NCBI GenBank assembly: GCA_030630075.1
Contig: DAOVNS010000029.1
Coordinates: forward strand, 1 to 14,227
DNA from: a bacterium
GTDB lineage: Bacteria; Dependentiae; Babeliae; Babeliales; UASB340
DNA: 14,227 nt
Direction of reading: 5' to 3'
Positions 14,025 through 14,227 of the stretch are shown here, piece by piece. Under the pieces are notes generated by a model. The model was not told the DNA's origin. It ran no database searches and saw only the letters and a list, made by a program, of their open reading frames with translations. The stretch's first letter is position 1; each line of letters begins with the position of its first letter. Made by a program: the position numbers and the translations under genes.

Positions 14025-14227
14025 TTACTCTGTTTCCTCGTGCATAAGCTGCAAGAAAACATCTTCGAGCCTGCTTTTTTGATATACAGAATTAAGATTT
14101 GCTGGTGTATCGATAAGTTTAATTTTACCTTTATCCAAAATGCATATTCTATCAGAAAGTATTTCTGCTTCATCAAGATAGTGAGTTGTTAAAATTACAG
14201 TAACACCCTCTTTTTTAAGATCTCGAA
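14025..14227 (-). CDS. ABC transporter ATP-binding protein, C-terminal end; 5' end outside window
   Basis: Sixty-seven codons of the 3' end are visible on the minus strand, open to the window edge. They include beta-strand and H-loop VTVILTTHYLDEAE, in which the His contacts the ATP gamma-phosphate, then LSDRICILDKGKI, as in ABC-2 exporter ATPases. After it come an IDTPANL stretch and the usual terminal LEDVFLQL motif, and it stops at 14025. Walker A, signature and Walker B motifs lie beyond the window. It should energise the permease at 12142-12933 and formerly perhaps the lost permease whose remnant follows it by 2 nt. Confidence 0.93.
   Translation of the reverse strand, partial: RDLKKEGVTVILTTHYLDEAEILSDRICILDKGKIKLIDTPANLNSVYQKSRLEDVFLQLMHEETE

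Overview
The window is AT-rich (roughly 30% G+C by eye), with compact bacterial genes, clear Shine-Dalgarno sequences and U-tailed hairpin terminators. A striking share of the proteins begin with a signal peptide, and several belong to eukaryote-like families: a PPP-type protein phosphatase, two cytosolic-PLA2-type phospholipases and a Fic AMP-transferase. This fits an obligate intracellular or protist-associated bacterium. My best guess is Candidatus Dependentiae (TM6), with chlamydia-like or rickettsia/legionella-like bacteria as alternatives. The assignment is inference from gene style, not a database match.

Layout. (1) 1-1055: the 3' part of groEL, closed by a strong terminator. (2) 1093-3912: a plus-strand cluster with its own promoter, encoding an exported protein of unknown family, an exported PPP phosphatase overlapping it by 8 nt, and a possible tiny exported protein. 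(3) 3933-4648, minus: an MNT/HEPN (type VII) toxin-antitoxin pair. (4) 4738-5400, minus: a multi-pass membrane protein, divergent from a NUDIX hydrolase (5519-5962). (5) 5966-7383, minus: an exported cupin followed by a short-chain dehydrogenase that also carries a signal peptide. (6) 7384-7832: a 449-bp gap dominated by an 85-bp inverted repeat around a 164-nt loop. (7) 7833-12080, plus: Fic, then two tandem exported cPLA2-like phospholipases, each followed by a terminator. (8) 12087-12137: a diverged copy of the repeat core, in the same orientation as the right arm of the inverted repeat. (9) 12142-14227, minus: an ABC-2 exporter locus read as ATPase (cut by the window edge), 31-codon remnant of a second permease, HAD-type lipoprotein and intact permease.

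How the parts may work together. The Fic and phospholipase block looks like a host-interaction cassette: protein AMPylation plus membrane-lipid hydrolysis, bracketed by related repeats. The exported phosphatase and its coupled partner could be a second host-directed module. These roles are inferred from domain content and signal peptides; nothing in the sequence shows delivery into a host. The ABC locus appears to have lost one permease, leaving only its C-terminal helix and tail beside the ATPase gene.
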